Below are positions 16,846-25,555 of a stretch of 64,000 nucleotides of DNA, one piece after another. Source of the stretch: Streptomyces gardneri (GTDB lineage Bacteria; Actinomycetota; Actinomycetes; Streptomycetales; Streptomycetaceae). The translations under genes were made by a program, and so were the position numbers. Below the pieces are notes generated by a model. The model had not been told where the DNA came from. It worked only from the letters and a program-made list of their open reading frames with translations, and did no database searches. The stretch's first letter is position 1, and each line of letters opens with the position of its first letter. Location of the stretch: contig NZ_BJMN01000044.1 of the NCBI RefSeq assembly GCF_006539185.1, forward strand, positions 1-64,000, written 5' to 3'.

Positions 16846-17780
16846 GCGGCACACGTCCCTCGTCGCCGACCCCCGCGGAGCACCACCTCGGGGACCGGCT
16901 CGCCGCGCTCGTCGACGGCGAGCTCGGCCACGACGCCCGCGAGCGGGTGCTCGCGCACCTCGCGACCTGCGCACGCTGCAAGGCCGAGGCCGACGCGCAG
17001 CGCACCGTCAAGAGCGTCTTCGCCTCCGCGGCGCCCCCGCCCCCCTCGGAGGGCTTCCTCGCCAGGCTCCAGGGGCTCCCCGGGGGACCAGGTGAGCCTT
17101 CGGGTGGCTCCGGCGGGCCCGGAGCACCGCGAGGGCCCCTCGAAGAACTGCTCGGCGCGGCGGCGCTGAAGTCCGACGGCTTCGCCACCGCGGCGGTCGT
17201 CACCCCGAACGCCCCGCACCCCGGCACCGGCTTCCGGATCCACGAGGTCGGCGACCGCGGCTCCGGCGCGTCCGGGCGCGGCCGGCGCTTCGCCTTCGCG
17301 GCGGCCAGCGCGGTCTCTTTCGCGGCGATCGCCCTCGGCGGCACCCTGCCGGTCGAGACCTCGGTCAGCGCGAGCGGACGCGGCGGCCAGGGCACGGGCA
17401 GCGCGGTCACCCCGATGCGCGCCACGGCCACGGGCGGCGCCTCGGGCACCACCGCCGCCACACGAGGTACGCGCTCCGGCGAGCGTTCGGGCGCCCAGTC
17501 CGTCGCCGAGGAGCCGCTCACCCCGCTCGCGGCCCGTACCGGCGCCCCCGCCGGCCGGGCTCCCGCGGGCACCGTTCCCTCGGGCGCGGTGCCACCGGAC
17601 GCGGTGCGCTCCGGCAGGGCTCCGCTGGTGGCGGTTCGCCTCCAGAACCAGGCGATGCAGTCGTTCCTGGCCCTCTCGCCGTTCATACGACCGACGGGTC
17701 CGGCCCTCGATCTGGCCTTCGCCCCCGGTCCCAGCCCGGCGGCGAGCCCGACGAACGCACCGCTCGGCTCCCACCGCTGA
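16842..17780 (+). CDS. rseA: Zinc-binding anti-sigma factor (RseA-like), membrane anchored
   Basis: A 312-residue partner of the upstream sigma factor. The N-terminal ZAS domain (about 14-60) has the H-x3-C-x2-C motif as H39, C43 and C46 plus an upstream His. One probable membrane helix lies at about 147-170 (FAFAAASAVSFAAIALGG). The rest is an Ala/Pro/Gly-rich outer or linker region ending ALDLAFAPGPSPAASP. The domain binds and holds the sigma factor until a signal frees it. GTG 16842 overlaps the sigma stop (GTGA), which sets near-equal synthesis. The tail is longer than in mycobacterial RseA. Confidence 0.82.
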   Translation: MSGTRPSSPTPAEHHLGDRLAALVDGELGHDARERVLAHLATCARCKAEADAQRTVKSVFASAAPPPPSEGFLARLQGLPGGPGEPSGGSGGPGAPRGPLEELLGAAALKSDGFATAAVVTPNAPHPGTGFRIHEVGDRGSGASGRGRRFAFAAASAVSFAAIALGGTLPVETSVSASGRGGQGTGSAVTPMRATATGGASGTTAATRGTRSGERSGAQSVAEEPLTPLAARTGAPAGRAPAGTVPSGAVPPDAVRSGRAPLVAVRLQNQAMQSFLALSPFIRPTGPALDLAFAPGPSPAASPTNAPLGSHR

Positions 17781-17856
17781 CCCGCGACCTGGTTGAATCC
17801 AGGGACAGGGGCGCCCGAGCCAGGGGCGCGGACGGGTCAGCGGTTGCGGGGAGAGC

Positions 17857-19644
17857 ATGAACGACGGGAAGCCGAACTGGTGGAGCCGGCCTTCGACGGC
17901 ACCGGAGACACCGGAGGCGGCGCGGATACCCTCGCCGCCTCCGACCGACGGCGGTGACGACGGCGACGGTGACTTCCCCCTGCCCGCGCCCCAGCCACAG
18001 GTCGAGGCCGCCGCCGCGAGCGCCGAAGCCGAGACCGTGGTCGAGGCCGTGGTCGAGACCGGCACCGCGGAGATCGCCGACGCGCCTCGCCCGGCTGCGC
18101 CGGAGCAGGAGACCGTGCCTGCTCCCGCGCCCGCCGTCCTGCTGACGAAGGGCGAGCCGGCCGACGCGCCTGTGACTCCTGTGACCGATGCGCCCGTGGC
18201 CGACGCGCCCCAGGTCGCCCCGGAGGCGGTCGCGCAGCCCGCCCCGCAGCCCCTGCACGCGCCCGACGAGTACCGGACGCCGCCCTACGGCGAGCCCGGC
18301 CCGTGGGCGCCCGCGCCGCCCGTGCAGCACCCGGCGGCCTCCGTGCCTCCCCAGGCCCCCGTACCGCCCCAGGCCCAGCCGCAGGGCCACGTGCCCCCGG
18401 TACCCCCGCAGCAGGCCGCCGTGCCCCCCGTACCGCCGCAGCAGGGCGGGACCGCCCCGTGGATGCAGTACGACCCCTGGGGCGGGGCCGTCGGCGGCAT
18501 CGGCGTCGCGCCGGCGCCCGTGAAGAAGTCCCGGAAGGGCCTCGCGCTCGCCGGAGCCCTGGTCTTCGCCCTCGTCACCGGAGTCATCGGCGGCGGCATC
18601 GGCGCCTACGTCGAGCGGAACGGCGGGCTCACCACGGTCGAGCTGCCCCAGGCCGACGGCGGGGACACCGACCGCGCCCCCGAGAGCGTGGCCGGGATCG
18701 CCGCCGCCGCGCTGCCCGGCGTCGTCACGCTGCACGTCAGCGGCGGCGGCTCCTCCGGCACCGGCACCGGCTTCGTCCTGGACACCAAGGGCCACATCCT
18801 CACCAACAACCACGTGGTCGACGCGGCCGAGTCCTCCGGGGACATCACCGTGACCTTCTCCAGCGGTGAGACCGCCCGCGCCAAGATCGTCGGCAAGGAC
18901 ACCGGCTACGACCTCGCCGTCGTCCAGGTCACCGGCGTCTCCGGCCTCAAGGCGCTGCCCCTCGGCAACTCCGACAACGTCCGCGTCGGCGACCCCGTCG
19001 TCGCCATCGGCGCCCCCTTCGACCTCTCCAACACCGTGACCTCCGGGATCATCAGCGCCAAGGAGCGCCCGATCACCGCCGGCGGCGAGAAGGGCGACGG
19101 CACCGACATCAGCTACGTCGACGCCCTCCAGACCGACGCCCCCATCAACCCCGGCAACTCCGGCGGTCCGCTGCTCGACTCCAAGGGCCGGGTCATCGGG
19201 ATCAACAGCGCGATCCGCGCCGCCGGCGGCTCCGGTGACGGCGACGGCGGCAGCGCCGGCCAGCCCGGCTCCATCGGCCTCGGCTTCGCCATACCGATCA
19301 ACCAGGGCAAGCGGGTGGCCGAGGAGCTCATCAACACCGGCAAGGCCACCCACCCCGTCATCGGTGTGAGCCTCGACATGCAGTTCAACGGCGACGGCGC
19401 CCGGGTCGGCGAGAAGGGCAAGGACGGTGCCGCCTCCGTCACCCCGGGCGGCCCGGCCGCCGCGGCGGGCCTCCGGCCCGGCGACGTCATCACCAAGGTC
19501 GACGGCCAGCGGGTGCACAACGGCGAGGAGTTGATCGTGAAGATCCGCGCCCACCGCCCCGGTGACAAACTGCGGCTCACGCTCACCCGCGACGGCAAAG
19601 AACTGACCAAGACGTTGACACTCGGTTCGTCGCAGGGCACCTGA
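17857..19644 (+). CDS. htrA: HtrA/DegP-like membrane serine protease with PDZ domain
   Basis: A 595-residue envelope protease/chaperone. A long Pro/Ala/Gln-rich cytoplasmic part (about 1-220, repeated VPPQ motifs) precedes one membrane helix (about 226-248). The trypsin-like domain has H319 (NNHVVD), D352 (GYDLAVV) and S435 (NPGNSGGPLL), the full triad. The PDZ domain (about 510-590) holds AAAGLRPGDVITKVDGQ. ATG 17857 follows GGGGAGAGC. The gene follows the sigma and anti-sigma genes with a 76-base gap, so it is the probable effector of the stress response. Confidence 0.93.
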   Translation: MNDGKPNWWSRPSTAPETPEAARIPSPPPTDGGDDGDGDFPLPAPQPQVEAAAASAEAETVVEAVVETGTAEIADAPRPAAPEQETVPAPAPAVLLTKGEPADAPVTPVTDAPVADAPQVAPEAVAQPAPQPLHAPDEYRTPPYGEPGPWAPAPPVQHPAASVPPQAPVPPQAQPQGHVPPVPPQQAAVPPVPPQQGGTAPWMQYDPWGGAVGGIGVAPAPVKKSRKGLALAGALVFALVTGVIGGGIGAYVERNGGLTTVELPQADGGDTDRAPESVAGIAAAALPGVVTLHVSGGGSSGTGTGFVLDTKGHILTNNHVVDAAESSGDITVTFSSGETARAKIVGKDTGYDLAVVQVTGVSGLKALPLGNSDNVRVGDPVVAIGAPFDLSNTVTSGIISAKERPITAGGEKGDGTDISYVDALQTDAPINPGNSGGPLLDSKGRVIGINSAIRAAGGSGDGDGGSAGQPGSIGLGFAIPINQGKRVAEELINTGKATHPVIGVSLDMQFNGDGARVGEKGKDGAASVTPGGPAAAAGLRPGDVITKVDGQRVHNGEELIVKIRAHRPGDKLRLTLTRDGKELTKTLTLGSSQGT

Positions 19645-19735
19645 GTGCCATGTGGCGGACACCGGGAGGTACCCGTCCGACAGCTTCGGCGGGTACCGTG
19701 GACCGGGCCCTGGACCGGCGTGAAGGAGCTACTAG

Positions 19736-20179
19736 GTGTTCAGCGACATAGGCGCACTCGAGCTGGTGGCCCTCGTGGTCCTCGCCGTGCTCGTCTTCGG
19801 GCCTGACAAGCTCCCGAAGGTCATCCAGGACGTCTCGCGTTTCATCCGGAAGGTACGTGACTTCTCGGACAGCGCGAAGGAGGACATCCGCAGCGAGCTG
19901 GGACCGGAGTTCAAGGACTTCGAGTTCGAGGACCTCAACCCGAAGACGTTCCTCCGCAAGCAGATGGAGGGGAACGAGGACCTCAAGGAGCTCAAGGAGC
20001 TGCGCGGCTCGTTCGACCTCAAGAAGGAGATGAACGACGTCGCCGACGCGGTCCACAACCGCGAGACCGCGCCCGCCGCGGTCAACGGCAGCGCCGCCGC
20101 CGGCACCCCGGACCTCCTCAAGAAGCAGGACAAGCCGGACACCGGAGAGCGTCCGCCGTACGACTCCGACGCGACCTGA
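19736..20179 (+). CDS. tatB: Sec-independent translocase protein TatB
   Basis: A 147-residue part of the Tat translocase, which exports folded proteins. One membrane helix lies near residues 6-21 (GALELVALVVLAVLVFGP), then the conserved FGPDKLP hinge and a charged amphipathic helix (KVIQDVSRFIRKVRDF), then an acidic, Lys-rich tail. GTG 19736 is preceded by AAGGAGC. TatA and TatC are not nearby, as is usual in actinobacteria. Placement after htrA is conserved. Confidence 0.92.
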   Translation: MFSDIGALELVALVVLAVLVFGPDKLPKVIQDVSRFIRKVRDFSDSAKEDIRSELGPEFKDFEFEDLNPKTFLRKQMEGNEDLKELKELRGSFDLKKEMNDVADAVHNRETAPAAVNGSAAAGTPDLLKKQDKPDTGERPPYDSDAT

Positions 20180-20253
20180 CGACGGGCTGTCACCGACCCG
20201 ACGCGTCCCGGTGGCTATCCTCCCTCTGTTGACGTTACGAGGAGGCGGCCGAG

Positions 20254-20880
20254 TTGGAGACCACGAGTCGGGTGGAGGGCGTGCCGACGGCACGGCGTAC
20301 CCCCGAGGGATATCTGCGGGCACCCTTCGCCTGGTACGGCCTCGACGAGGCGTTCACCGGGCCGCGCTGGCTGATGCAGGTCGGCACGGCGGCGGACGGC
20401 AGCGTGCAGCACGGGTCGACCGGGCACGGTGACACGCCGTCCATAAAGTCGGACGCGACCGCCGCGGAGAAGGAGCGGTTCGCGGTCGTCGTGACCGTGG
20501 CCGCGAGCCCCGTCAGGCGGACCGGGGACGGGACGGGCGTCCTCGACGCCACCACGGTCTCCTCCGCCGCCTGGCTGGCCGGTTCGGGCCTTCTGGTGCA
20601 CACCTGGCCCGCCTCGCTCGACCACGGGCTGCGCGACAACTGGCTGGACCAGCAGACGGAGACGGCCTTCGAGCTCGCGGACGACCTCGACGGTCCCGCC
20701 TGGTCGACGCTGTCGCTGCCCGTGGACGGGGTCCCGATGCCGTTCCACTACCGTGAGTCGGAGTTCGGCTGGGTGCTCGCCGGCTCGGCCGCGGGGGTGC
20801 ACCTCGGGGCGTACGGGCGGGGGATGAGCGCGTACGGCCTCGGCTTCTCGCAGATCAAGGACCTGGAAGCGTACTCCTGA
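20254..20880 (+). CDS. Conserved hypothetical protein
   Basis: A 208-residue soluble protein with no motif that I recognise. It has no signal peptide, no membrane helix and no cysteine. GYLRAPFAWYGLDEAFTGPRWL near residue 19 and GAYGRGMSAYGLGFSQIKDL near the C-terminus are rich in aromatics. The start is a TTG (20254), supported by GGAGG about 10 bases upstream. The gene sits alone between tatB and mrp, on the tatB strand, and ends at a very strong terminator. Confidence 0.7.
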   Translation: METTSRVEGVPTARRTPEGYLRAPFAWYGLDEAFTGPRWLMQVGTAADGSVQHGSTGHGDTPSIKSDATAAEKERFAVVVTVAASPVRRTGDGTGVLDATTVSSAAWLAGSGLLVHTWPASLDHGLRDNWLDQQTETAFELADDLDGPAWSTLSLPVDGVPMPFHYRESEFGWVLAGSAAGVHLGAYGRGMSAYGLGFSQIKDLEAYS

Positions 20881-20930
20881 CGGCATGACGAAGGGGCGCC
20901 CCCACCCGGGGGCGCCCCTTCGTCATGCCG
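20881..20930. terminator. Very strong bidirectional terminator
   Basis: A perfect 23-base stem (arms begin CGGCATGACGAAGGGGCGCC) with a 4-base loop. It starts directly after one stop codon and ends 4 bases before the other gene's stop at 20935. Confidence 0.92.
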
Positions 20931-20934
20931 TACG

Positions 20935-22068
20935 TCAGAACTTGTTGCGCGGGGTGATGCCCAGGCTCATGCCCGACAGGCCGCGCTGGCGGCCGCCCAG
21001 CTTGCCGGCGATGGCGCGCAGGGCCGCGCCCGCCGGGGAGTCCGGGTCGGACAGGACGACGGGCCTGCCCTCGTCGCCGCCCTCGCGGAGCCGCACGTCG
21101 ATCGGGATCGAGCCGAGGACGGGGACGGTCGCGCCCGTGGTCTGCGTCAGGCCGTCCGCGACCCGCTGGCCGCCGCCCGTGCCGAAGACGTCGACCATCT
21201 CGTCGCAGTGCGGGCAGGGCAGGCCCGCCATGTTCTCGACGACGCCGACGATCTTCTGGTGCGTCTGCACCGCGATCGAACCGGCCCGCTCGGCGACCTC
21301 GGCGGCGGCCTGCTGCGGGGTCGTCACGACCAGGATCTCGGCGTTCGGGACGAGCTGTGCGACCGAGATCGCGATGTCGCCCGTGCCCGGGGGCAGGTCG
21401 AGCAGGAGGACGTCCAGGTCGCCCCAGTACACGTCCGCGAGGAACTGCTGGAGCGCGCGGTGCAGCATCGGGCCGCGCCACACCACCGGGGCGTTGCCCG
21501 GGGTGAACATGCCGATGGAGATGACCTTCACGCCGTTCGCGGACGGCGGCATGATCATGTTCTCGACCTGGGTCGGACGGCCGTCCGCGCCCAGCATCCG
21601 CGGCACGCTGTGGCCGTAGATGTCGGCGTCGACGACACCGACCTTCAGACCGTCCGCGGCCATCGCCGCGGCCAGGTTCACGGTCACGGAGGACTTGCCG
21701 ACTCCGCCCTTGCCGGAGGCGACCGCGTACACCCGGGTCAGCGAGCCCGGCTTCGCGAACGGCACCTCGCGCTCCGCACCGGTCCCGCGCAGCGCCGCCG
21801 CCAGCTCCTTGCGCTGCTCGTCGCTCATCACGTCGAGCGTCACGTCGACACCGGTGACGCCCTCCACCCGGGAGACGGCCTCGGTCACGCGCTGCGTGAT
21901 CGTGTCCCGCATCGGGCAGCCGGAGACGGTCAGGTAGACCGTGACGGCGACCTTGCCGTCCGGTTCGATCTCCACCGACTTGACCATGCCGAGCTCAGTG
22001 ATCGGTTTGTTGATCTCGGGGTCGTTCACCGTCGCCAGTGCTTCGAGCACCGCGTCTTCCATAGCCAT
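20935..22068 (-). CDS. mrp: Mrp/NBP35-family iron-sulfur carrier ATPase
   Basis: A 377-residue P-loop ATPase that carries and delivers Fe-S clusters. An N-terminal MIP18/DUF59 domain (about 4-80, with SGCPMRD) is followed by the deviant Walker A SGKGGVGKSS (118-127), DADIYGHS, DLPPGTGDI and a CPHC motif for the bridging cluster. ATG 22068 is chosen: TACCAT at 22076-22081 lies 7 bases before it and no ribosome binding site is seen, which fits leaderless translation. ATG 22062 is an alternative. Confidence 0.9.
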   Translation of the reverse strand: MAMEDAVLEALATVNDPEINKPITELGMVKSVEIEPDGKVAVTVYLTVSGCPMRDTITQRVTEAVSRVEGVTGVDVTLDVMSDEQRKELAAALRGTGAEREVPFAKPGSLTRVYAVASGKGGVGKSSVTVNLAAAMAADGLKVGVVDADIYGHSVPRMLGADGRPTQVENMIMPPSANGVKVISIGMFTPGNAPVVWRGPMLHRALQQFLADVYWGDLDVLLLDLPPGTGDIAISVAQLVPNAEILVVTTPQQAAAEVAERAGSIAVQTHQKIVGVVENMAGLPCPHCDEMVDVFGTGGGQRVADGLTQTTGATVPVLGSIPIDVRLREGGDEGRPVVLSDPDSPAGAALRAIAGKLGGRQRGLSGMSLGITPRNKF

Positions 22069-22112
22069 ACCGACGATGGTACGGCGCCGACCACCGGCCC
22101 ATGAAAGGGCTG

Positions 22113-22679
22113 TCAACGGTCGGGTACGTCACTTCCGTGTCCTTCGCCGGACGGGAATAGATCCCGGCGCTCCTCCAGCTCCTTGATCAGGTCCTGGAGC
22201 TCCGAGCGGATCCAGTCCCGCGTCGCGACCTCGCCGAGGCCCATGCGGAGCGCCGCGATCTCCCGGGTCAGGTACTCGGTGTCCGCGATCGACCGCTCGT
22301 TCTGCTTCCGGTCCTGTTCGAGGTTGACCCGGTCCCGGTCGTCCTGCCGGTTCTGGGCCAGCAGGATCAGCGGGGCCGCGTACGAGGCCTGGAGGGACAG
22401 CGCGAGCGTCAGGAAGATGAACGGGTACTCGTCGAACCTCAGCGACGACGGCGCGAAGATGTTCCACCCGATCCAGACGACGACCGTCAGCGTCATCCAG
22501 ACCAGGAAGCGCCCCGTCCCCAGGAAGCGGGCGATCCGCTCCGACATCCGCCCGAAGGCCTCCGGGTCGTACTCCGGAAGGAACCTGGGCCGGCGCTCGC
22601 GCGGCAGGTCGAGCCGGATCCGGGCCACCATCGGCCGTTCCCGGTCCCGCTCCCTCTCCTGCCCCCGCTCAGCCGCCAT
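22113..22679 (-). CDS. DUF1003 membrane protein
   Basis: A 188-residue protein with two membrane helices (FLVWMTLTVVVWIGWNIF and FIFLTLALSLQASYAAPLI), then the family's NRQDDRDR motif and a charged helical tail. It is a DUF1003 member, which also occurs in mycobacteria beside Mg-transport-like CBS proteins. The role is unknown; an ion or acid-stress role is often suggested. Its start overlaps the CBS-protein stop by 11 bases (22669-22679), so it is co-translated with it. The N-terminus is rich in Arg and Glu. Confidence 0.85.
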   Translation of the reverse strand: MAAERGQERERDRERPMVARIRLDLPRERRPRFLPEYDPEAFGRMSERIARFLGTGRFLVWMTLTVVVWIGWNIFAPSSLRFDEYPFIFLTLALSLQASYAAPLILLAQNRQDDRDRVNLEQDRKQNERSIADTEYLTREIAALRMGLGEVATRDWIRSELQDLIKELEERRDLFPSGEGHGSDVPDR

Positions 22680-23952
22680 GCGCGGTGCCCTCCTCGTGGA
22701 AGTCGGTCTCGCGCCAGTCGTCCGGCAGCAGATGGTCGAGCACGTCGTCGACGGTGACCGCGCCGAGCAGCGACCCGCTCTCGTCCACGACGGGCGCGGC
22801 GACCATGTTGTACGCGGCGAGATAGCTGGTGACGGCGGGCAGCGGGGTGTCCGGACCCAGCGGCGGCAGATCGCTGTCCACGAGCGAACTGACCAGCGTG
22901 AACGGCGGGTCCCGCAGCAGCCGCTGGAAGTGCACCGTGCCCAGGTACTTCCCGGTCGGCGTCTCGTCCGGCGGCCGGCACACGTACACCTGCGCGGCGA
23001 GCGCCGGCGACAGGTCCTGCTGGCGCACCCGGGCCAGCGCGTCCGCGACCGTGGCGTCCGGCCGCAGCACGATCGGCTCGGTCGTCATCAGACCGCCCGC
23101 CGTGCGCTCCTCGTACGACAGGAGGCGGCGTACGTCTGCGGCTTCGTCCGGCTGCATCAGGGTCAGGAGCCGCTCCTGGTCCTCCTCCGGCAGCTCGGAC
23201 AGCAGGTCGGCCGCGTCGTCCGGGTCCATCGCCTCCAGGACGTCGGCGGCCCGTTCCTCCTTCAGCTTGCCGAGGATCTCGATCTGGTCGTCCTCCGGCA
23301 GCTCTTCGAGGACGTCGGCGAGCCGGTCGTCGTCGAGGGCGGCGGCCACCTCGGCGCGCCGCTTGGGGGAGAGGTGGTGCAGGACGTTGGCGAGGTCGGC
23401 GGGGCGCAGCTTCTCGAAGGTGGCGACGAGGCTCTCCGCGCCCTGTCCCTCCTCCTCCAGGGAGAAGCCGGTGACGGCCGACCACTCGACGGTCAGCGTC
23501 TCGCCCTTGCGGCTCAGCACCCCGCCCTTGCCCTTGCGGACGAAGACCTTGTCGATCTCCCAGTCGCGGCGGGCGGGCAGCTGCTGGATGGCGACGTCGA
23601 GGACGGTGACCTCCTCGCCCTCCCGCCCGTCGGGCCCCACGAGCCGGACGCGCCGGTCGAGGAGCTCGCCGAGGACGAGCCGCTCGGTGGGCCGCTGCTC
23701 GAAGCGGCGCATGTTGACCACGCCCGTGGTGATGACCTGGCCGGACTCGACGCCCGTGATGCGGGTCATGGGGACGAAGACCCGGCGGCGGCTCAGCACC
23801 TCCACGACCATGCCGAGCAGCCGGGGCGGTCTGCGGCCGACGCGGAGCATGGCGACGAGGTCGCTGACCCGGCCGACCTGGTCGCCGACGGGGTCGAAGA
23901 CGGGGACCCCCGCGAGGTGGGAGACGAAAATCCGGGGGGCGCCTGCCGCCAT
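22669..23952 (-). CDS. PRC-barrel, MgtE_N and CBS-pair protein (magnesium-sensor-like)
   Basis: A 427-residue cytosolic protein. It has a PRC-barrel-like N-terminus (IFVSHLAGVPVFDPVGDQVG) and a superhelical MgtE_N domain (about 190-285, with LHHLSPKRRAEVAAAL and repeated ELPEDDQ motifs). Two CBS domains follow (about 290-415, GLMTTEPIVLRPDATV and MVAAPVVDESGSLLG). The channel part of MgtE is absent, so this looks like a free-standing Mg2+ sensor module. It may act with the DUF1003 membrane partner. ATG 23952 follows GAGGAGGCGCG. An in-frame start 14 codons earlier lacks a site. Confidence 0.85.
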   Translation of the reverse strand: MAAGAPRIFVSHLAGVPVFDPVGDQVGRVSDLVAMLRVGRRPPRLLGMVVEVLSRRRVFVPMTRITGVESGQVITTGVVNMRRFEQRPTERLVLGELLDRRVRLVGPDGREGEEVTVLDVAIQQLPARRDWEIDKVFVRKGKGGVLSRKGETLTVEWSAVTGFSLEEEGQGAESLVATFEKLRPADLANVLHHLSPKRRAEVAAALDDDRLADVLEELPEDDQIEILGKLKEERAADVLEAMDPDDAADLLSELPEEDQERLLTLMQPDEAADVRRLLSYEERTAGGLMTTEPIVLRPDATVADALARVRQQDLSPALAAQVYVCRPPDETPTGKYLGTVHFQRLLRDPPFTLVSSLVDSDLPPLGPDTPLPAVTSYLAAYNMVAAPVVDESGSLLGAVTVDDVLDHLLPDDWRETDFHEEGTAHGG

Positions 23953-24250
23953 GCCACGCGCCTCCTCGGTGCCGCACGATTCGAGTCGTGGCAAGAGCTT
24001 TGCCGCTTCTCGCGGAGCTTTGCCTGGTTCAGGCTAGCCCGTGCCGTTCCGACCCGCTCCGGCAAGGACTCCGTACGGCTGCCTGCGGGCCCCGTCACCC
24101 GGCCCGGGTACGCTGCGGTCTGCCGTCCCCCCTCCTCGGCCCCGGCACCGGACCCGGCCATTCCGCCGACCCCGCCCGCGGCCGCACACGGCACCCCGTA
24201 ACGGGCCACGGCCCGGCATACCTCCCCCCACGACACGAGAGGCAGCGCAG

Positions 24251-25009
24251 ATGGCCGTTCGTACCCCGTCGTCGCGTATCCGCAGGGCCGTCGCGCCCCT
24301 GGCCCTCTGCGCCGGACTGACGGTCGGACTCACCGCCTGCGGCGCCGACCCGGACGAGGGGACCAACGGGGTCGGGAAGCTCTCCGCGCCCGAGATCGAG
24401 CAGAAGGCGCAGACCGCGGCGGACGCGGCGAAGGCGGTACGCCTGTCCGGCACCCTCGTCAGCAAGGGCGGCACCTTCAAGCTCAACATGCGGCTCAAGC
24501 AGGACGGCGCCGCCGGCTCGGTGACGACGAAGAACAGCACCTTCGAGCTGCTGCGGATCGGCGACGCGCTCTACCTGAAGGCGGACGCGGACTTCTGGGC
24601 GCACGACGACAAGGCGACCGACGAGCCCTCCGAGGCGGACACCGAGGCCGCCGACAAGCTCGACGACATGTACGTGAAGGTGCCGCAGGGCGACCCCACG
24701 TACAAGCAGTTCCGCGGCTTCACCGACATGGACGTGCTCCTCGGCGGGCTGATCGGCCTGCACGGGGAGAAGGTCAAGGGCGACCGCGACCAGATCGGCG
24801 GGGTCCGCACGATCAAGGTCAAGGGCGGCGCCGAGGGCGAGGGCGGCACGCTCGACGTGGCCCTGGAGGGCTCCCCGTACCCGCTGCAGTTCGCGCGCGG
24901 CGGGGGAGCGGGCGTCGTCGTGCTCTCCGAGTGGAACAAGGACTTCCCGCTCGCGGAGCCGTCCAAGGAGGAGACCCTCGACTACGGCAAGCAGCTGCCG
25001 CGCTCGTAG
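24251..25009 (+). CDS. LppX/LprAFG-like lipoprotein
   Basis: A 252-residue lipoprotein. The signal peptide carries a lipobox GLTAC, with the modified Cys near residue 30. The mature part has the half-barrel pattern of the LppX_LprAFG/LolA-like family: VRLSGTLVSKGGTFKLNMRL, TTKNSTFELLRIGDALYLKA and VRTIKVKGG. Such proteins bind lipids in the outer cell envelope. ATG 24251 is preceded by GAGAGG. About 298 bases separate it from the divergent CBS gene; I found no clear promoter there. Confidence 0.8.
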   Translation: MAVRTPSSRIRRAVAPLALCAGLTVGLTACGADPDEGTNGVGKLSAPEIEQKAQTAADAAKAVRLSGTLVSKGGTFKLNMRLKQDGAAGSVTTKNSTFELLRIGDALYLKADADFWAHDDKATDEPSEADTEAADKLDDMYVKVPQGDPTYKQFRGFTDMDVLLGGLIGLHGEKVKGDRDQIGGVRTIKVKGGAEGEGGTLDVALEGSPYPLQFARGGGAGVVVLSEWNKDFPLAEPSKEETLDYGKQLPRS

Positions 25010-25024
25010 GGCCTGGCGCCGCCG

Positions 25025-25531
25025 CTACTTGCGGCGCTTGCGGAACAGCAGCTTCGGGAGCGCGGCCGGCACCGGTCGGCGGGTCGTGGCCTCCGAGGGC
25101 AGCGGTACGGCCGCCAGCGAGCCGTCCGGCAGCTCCGTCGTCGAGGAGCGGGGTTCGAGCCGCAGCACGCGGCACTCGCGCGCCCAGCGCCCCGGCATGG
25201 CCTCGCCGTCGAGGGCGTTCAGCCGCTTGCCCTTCAGCTCGGCGACCGCGGCGTCCCACTCCTCCGTACCGGGGGAGAGCTCGCGCACCGAGGCCGTCCA
25301 GGCGAGGAGCCGCCCGCCCTTGTCCTTGCTGCGGACCGTGACCTCGACCGTCCCGCCGTCCGCCAGGCCCGGCAGCGGCTGCTCACCGGGACCGTCGCCG
25401 ACGACGTGCGCGGCGCCGTCGTGCCAGACGTGCCAGAGCGCGCGGGCGGGACCGGTCCCGCGCACCCAGACGAGGCCGGACTTCTTGGTGGCCTCCTCGA
25501 CGAGGGCGGACCCGAGCAGCTCTTCAGTCAT
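25025..25531 (-). CDS. Conserved protein, possible FMN split-barrel (PNPOx-like) fold
   Basis: A 168-residue cytosolic protein. GLVWVRGTGPARALWHVWHDG, AAHVVGDGPGEQPLPGL and TVEVTVRSKDKGGRLL resemble the strand order of pyridoxamine-phosphate-oxidase-like actinobacterial proteins, but no FMN-binding motif is certain. The C-terminus is basic (LLFRKRRK). It lies 15 bases from the convergent lipoprotein gene and 24 bases from the stop side of the corA gene start region on the same strand. Function unknown. Confidence 0.65.
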   Translation of the reverse strand: MTEELLGSALVEEATKKSGLVWVRGTGPARALWHVWHDGAAHVVGDGPGEQPLPGLADGGTVEVTVRSKDKGGRLLAWTASVRELSPGTEEWDAAVAELKGKRLNALDGEAMPGRWARECRVLRLEPRSSTTELPDGSLAAVPLPSEATTRRPVPAALPKLLFRKRRK

Positions 25532-25555
25532 GGCCCGAAGCTTAGGCCCTGTCCG